Program-made: the position numbers and the translations under genes
Part shown: piece by piece, positions 62,812 through 64,000 of the stretch
Layout of the letters: each line of letters starts with the position of its first letter
Numbering within the stretch: the first letter of the stretch is position 1
The notes under the pieces: generated by a model
Told to the model about the DNA's origin: nothing
Seen by the model: the letters and a program-made list of their open reading frames with translations, nothing else
The model's database searches: none
Source of the DNA: Acidovorax sp.
GTDB taxonomy: Bacteria; Pseudomonadota; Gammaproteobacteria; Burkholderiales; Burkholderiaceae_C
Direction of reading: 5' to 3'
Length of the DNA: 64,000 nt
NCBI RefSeq assembly: GCF_021287135.1
Contig: NZ_JAJTBB010000020.1
Span: forward strand, 1-64,000

Positions 62812-64000
62812 ATGATCGTTCCCACCACGCACCCCACTCGCCTGCTGAAATTCGTGGCAGGTCTTGCGCGGTGGTCACTGGGCTTGCTGCTGGCCTTCTG
62901 GCTGCTGCTGACCATCGCCTGGGGGGCCTTACACGGCTGGATTGTGCCGCGAATCGGTGATTTCCGCCCGCAGCTGGAGGCCCAGGCCGCACGGGCCCTG
63001 GGGATTCCCGTGCGCATTGGCGCCATTGCCGCCCACACCGAGGGGTTGATCCCGTCCATCGAGCTCTCGGATGTGGCGCTGCTGGACGCCGCAGGCCGGG
63101 CGGCGCTGCACCTGCCGCGCGTGGTGGTGGCGCTGTCGCCGCGCTCGCTGCTCAAGGGCGGTTTCGAGCAGCTCTATATCGAGGAGCCTGAGCTGGACGT
63201 GCGCCGCACGCCCGATGGCCGCATCGAGGTGGCGGGCATTGCGCTGTCCGCGCAGCCGGGCGAGGACAGCGCCGCCGCCGACTGGCTGTTCTCGCAAGGG
63301 GAGGTCTTCATCCGGGGCGGCACGGTGCGCTGGACCGACGAGCAGCGGGGCGCTCCTGAACTGGCCCTGCAGAAGGTGGACCTGCTGCTGCGCAATGGCA
63401 ACTGGCACCACCACCTGCGGCTGGACGCCACGCCGCCCCCCGCCTGGGGCGACCGGTTCACCGTGGTCGGCCTGTTCCGCGCGCCCCTGCTGCGCGCGCG
63501 CGATGGCAACTGGAAGCACTGGAGCGGGCAGGTGTTTGCCCACTTCACGCGCGTGGACGTTTCGCAGCTTCGCCACTACGCCGACCTGGGGGTGCAGGTG
63601 GCCCAGGGGCGGGGCGCGCTGCGGGCCTGGGCCGACGTGCAGCGCGGCCAGGTGGTCGGCGGCACGGCCGATCTGGCCCTGGCCGACGTCAACGCCACCC
63701 TGGGGCCGGAATTGCAGGCGCTGGTGCTGCCCACCATCCAGGGCCGGCTGGGCGGGCGCAAGCTCAACGGCGGCTTTGAATTCTCGACCCAGGCCCTGCA
63801 GTTCGAGACCGACGACGGCCTGCGTTGGCCGGGCGGCAACGCCCGTCTCGTGTACACCGCGGCCACCGGCAAGACGCCCGCGCAGGGAGAGTTCCGGGCC
63901 GACCGGCTGGACCTGGCAGCGTTGGCCCAGGTGGCCAGCCGCCTTCCCCTGGGCCCCACGGCCCATGGCGCGTTGCGCACCTATGCGCCCGAGGGCCTGG
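62812..64000 (+). CDS. YhdP family protein, 5' part (cut by window edge)
   Basis: The open frame starts at ATG 62812 and runs off the right edge, giving 396 residues of what is usually a ~1300-residue protein. The N-terminal transmembrane helix (WSLGLLLAFWLLLTIAWGAL) is followed by AsmA/YhdP-like beta repeats: ALGIPVRIGAIAAHTEGLIPS, IELSDVALLDAAGR and LPRVVVALSPRSLLKGGFEQ. YhdP-type proteins span the periplasm and help carry phospholipids to the outer membrane. Confidence 0.92.
   Translation, partial: MIVPTTHPTRLLKFVAGLARWSLGLLLAFWLLLTIAWGALHGWIVPRIGDFRPQLEAQAARALGIPVRIGAIAAHTEGLIPSIELSDVALLDAAGRAALHLPRVVVALSPRSLLKGGFEQLYIEEPELDVRRTPDGRIEVAGIALSAQPGEDSAAADWLFSQGEVFIRGGTVRWTDEQRGAPELALQKVDLLLRNGNWHHHLRLDATPPPAWGDRFTVVGLFRAPLLRARDGNWKHWSGQVFAHFTRVDVSQLRHYADLGVQVAQGRGALRAWADVQRGQVVGGTADLALADVNATLGPELQALVLPTIQGRLGGRKLNGGFEFSTQALQFETDDGLRWPGGNARLVYTAATGKTPAQGEFRADRLDLAALAQVASRLPLGPTAHGALRTYAPEGL

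Overview
The window looks like a chromosomal segment of a high-GC betaproteobacterium of the order Burkholderiales, most likely a Comamonadaceae member close to Acidovorax. The basis is gene content and style: TctC/Bug-type receptors next to a LysR regulator, DUF3717/DUF1289 and DUF2007 proteins, PurB and YaeQ neighbours, recA-recX, GlnE next to YhdP, and dense ATGA-overlapping operons. No phage, insertion sequence, tRNA, rRNA or CRISPR array was seen.

Layout. 1-3429: small unrelated genes (protein tyrosine phosphatase, DUF4124-like, PEBP, AraC regulator, lipoprotein). 3202-8733: topoisomerase III with a lysine-rich tail and SWIB domain, divergent from a SET-domain methyltransferase that is followed by birA and a SPOR protein. 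8769-15324: TctDE-like two-component system, two Bug receptors and a LysR regulator whose two target promoters carry the same CATTCC-N5-GGAATG palindrome. 15297-17579: MarR regulator, recA, recX. 17619-21481: argC and sucCD. 21800-29185: a compact signalling operon (CHASE2-Ser/Thr kinase, PP2C phosphatase, FHA protein, CHASE2-adenylate cyclase, MBL-fold cyclic-nucleotide phosphodiesterase). 29507-34588: a lower-GC type IV pilin island (two pilins, a TfpX/TfpZ-like accessory protein, a fused MFS/spermidine-synthase-like protein). 34707-39783: moaC, an M48 protease, a YvlD-like membrane protein and two divergent TerC exporters, one behind a yybP-ykoY manganese riboswitch. 39996-43711: DUF1289, DUF2007, YaeQ, PurB, GST. 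43757-50912: an eight-gene lipid-modification operon (FAD oxidoreductase, DUF1365, cyclopropane-synthase-like, chalcone-isomerase-like, MFS, DUF3833, SDR, NTF2-like). 51157-53211: exported glutathione peroxidase and a degenerate HD-GYP protein. 53300-59850: TetR-controlled RND efflux operon. 59948-64000: glnE and the start of yhdP.

The most notable non-coding signals are: an interspersed hairpin repeat of about 45-55 bp present at least eight times, in some cases inside genes where it supplies signal-peptide or linker codons; a 37-bp strictly alternating purine/pyrimidine tract between topB and the SET gene; a perfect TetR operator; the shared LysR-type operator; a sigma-54 promoter in front of pilA; and a clear alternative hairpin in the manganese riboswitch leader.

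The best candidates for under-described biology are the CHASE2 kinase/cyclase signalling cassette beside the pilin locus, the SET/TopB-SWIB pair, and the repeat family that has been recruited into coding sequence. All functions are inferred from sequence by eye; no searches were run.
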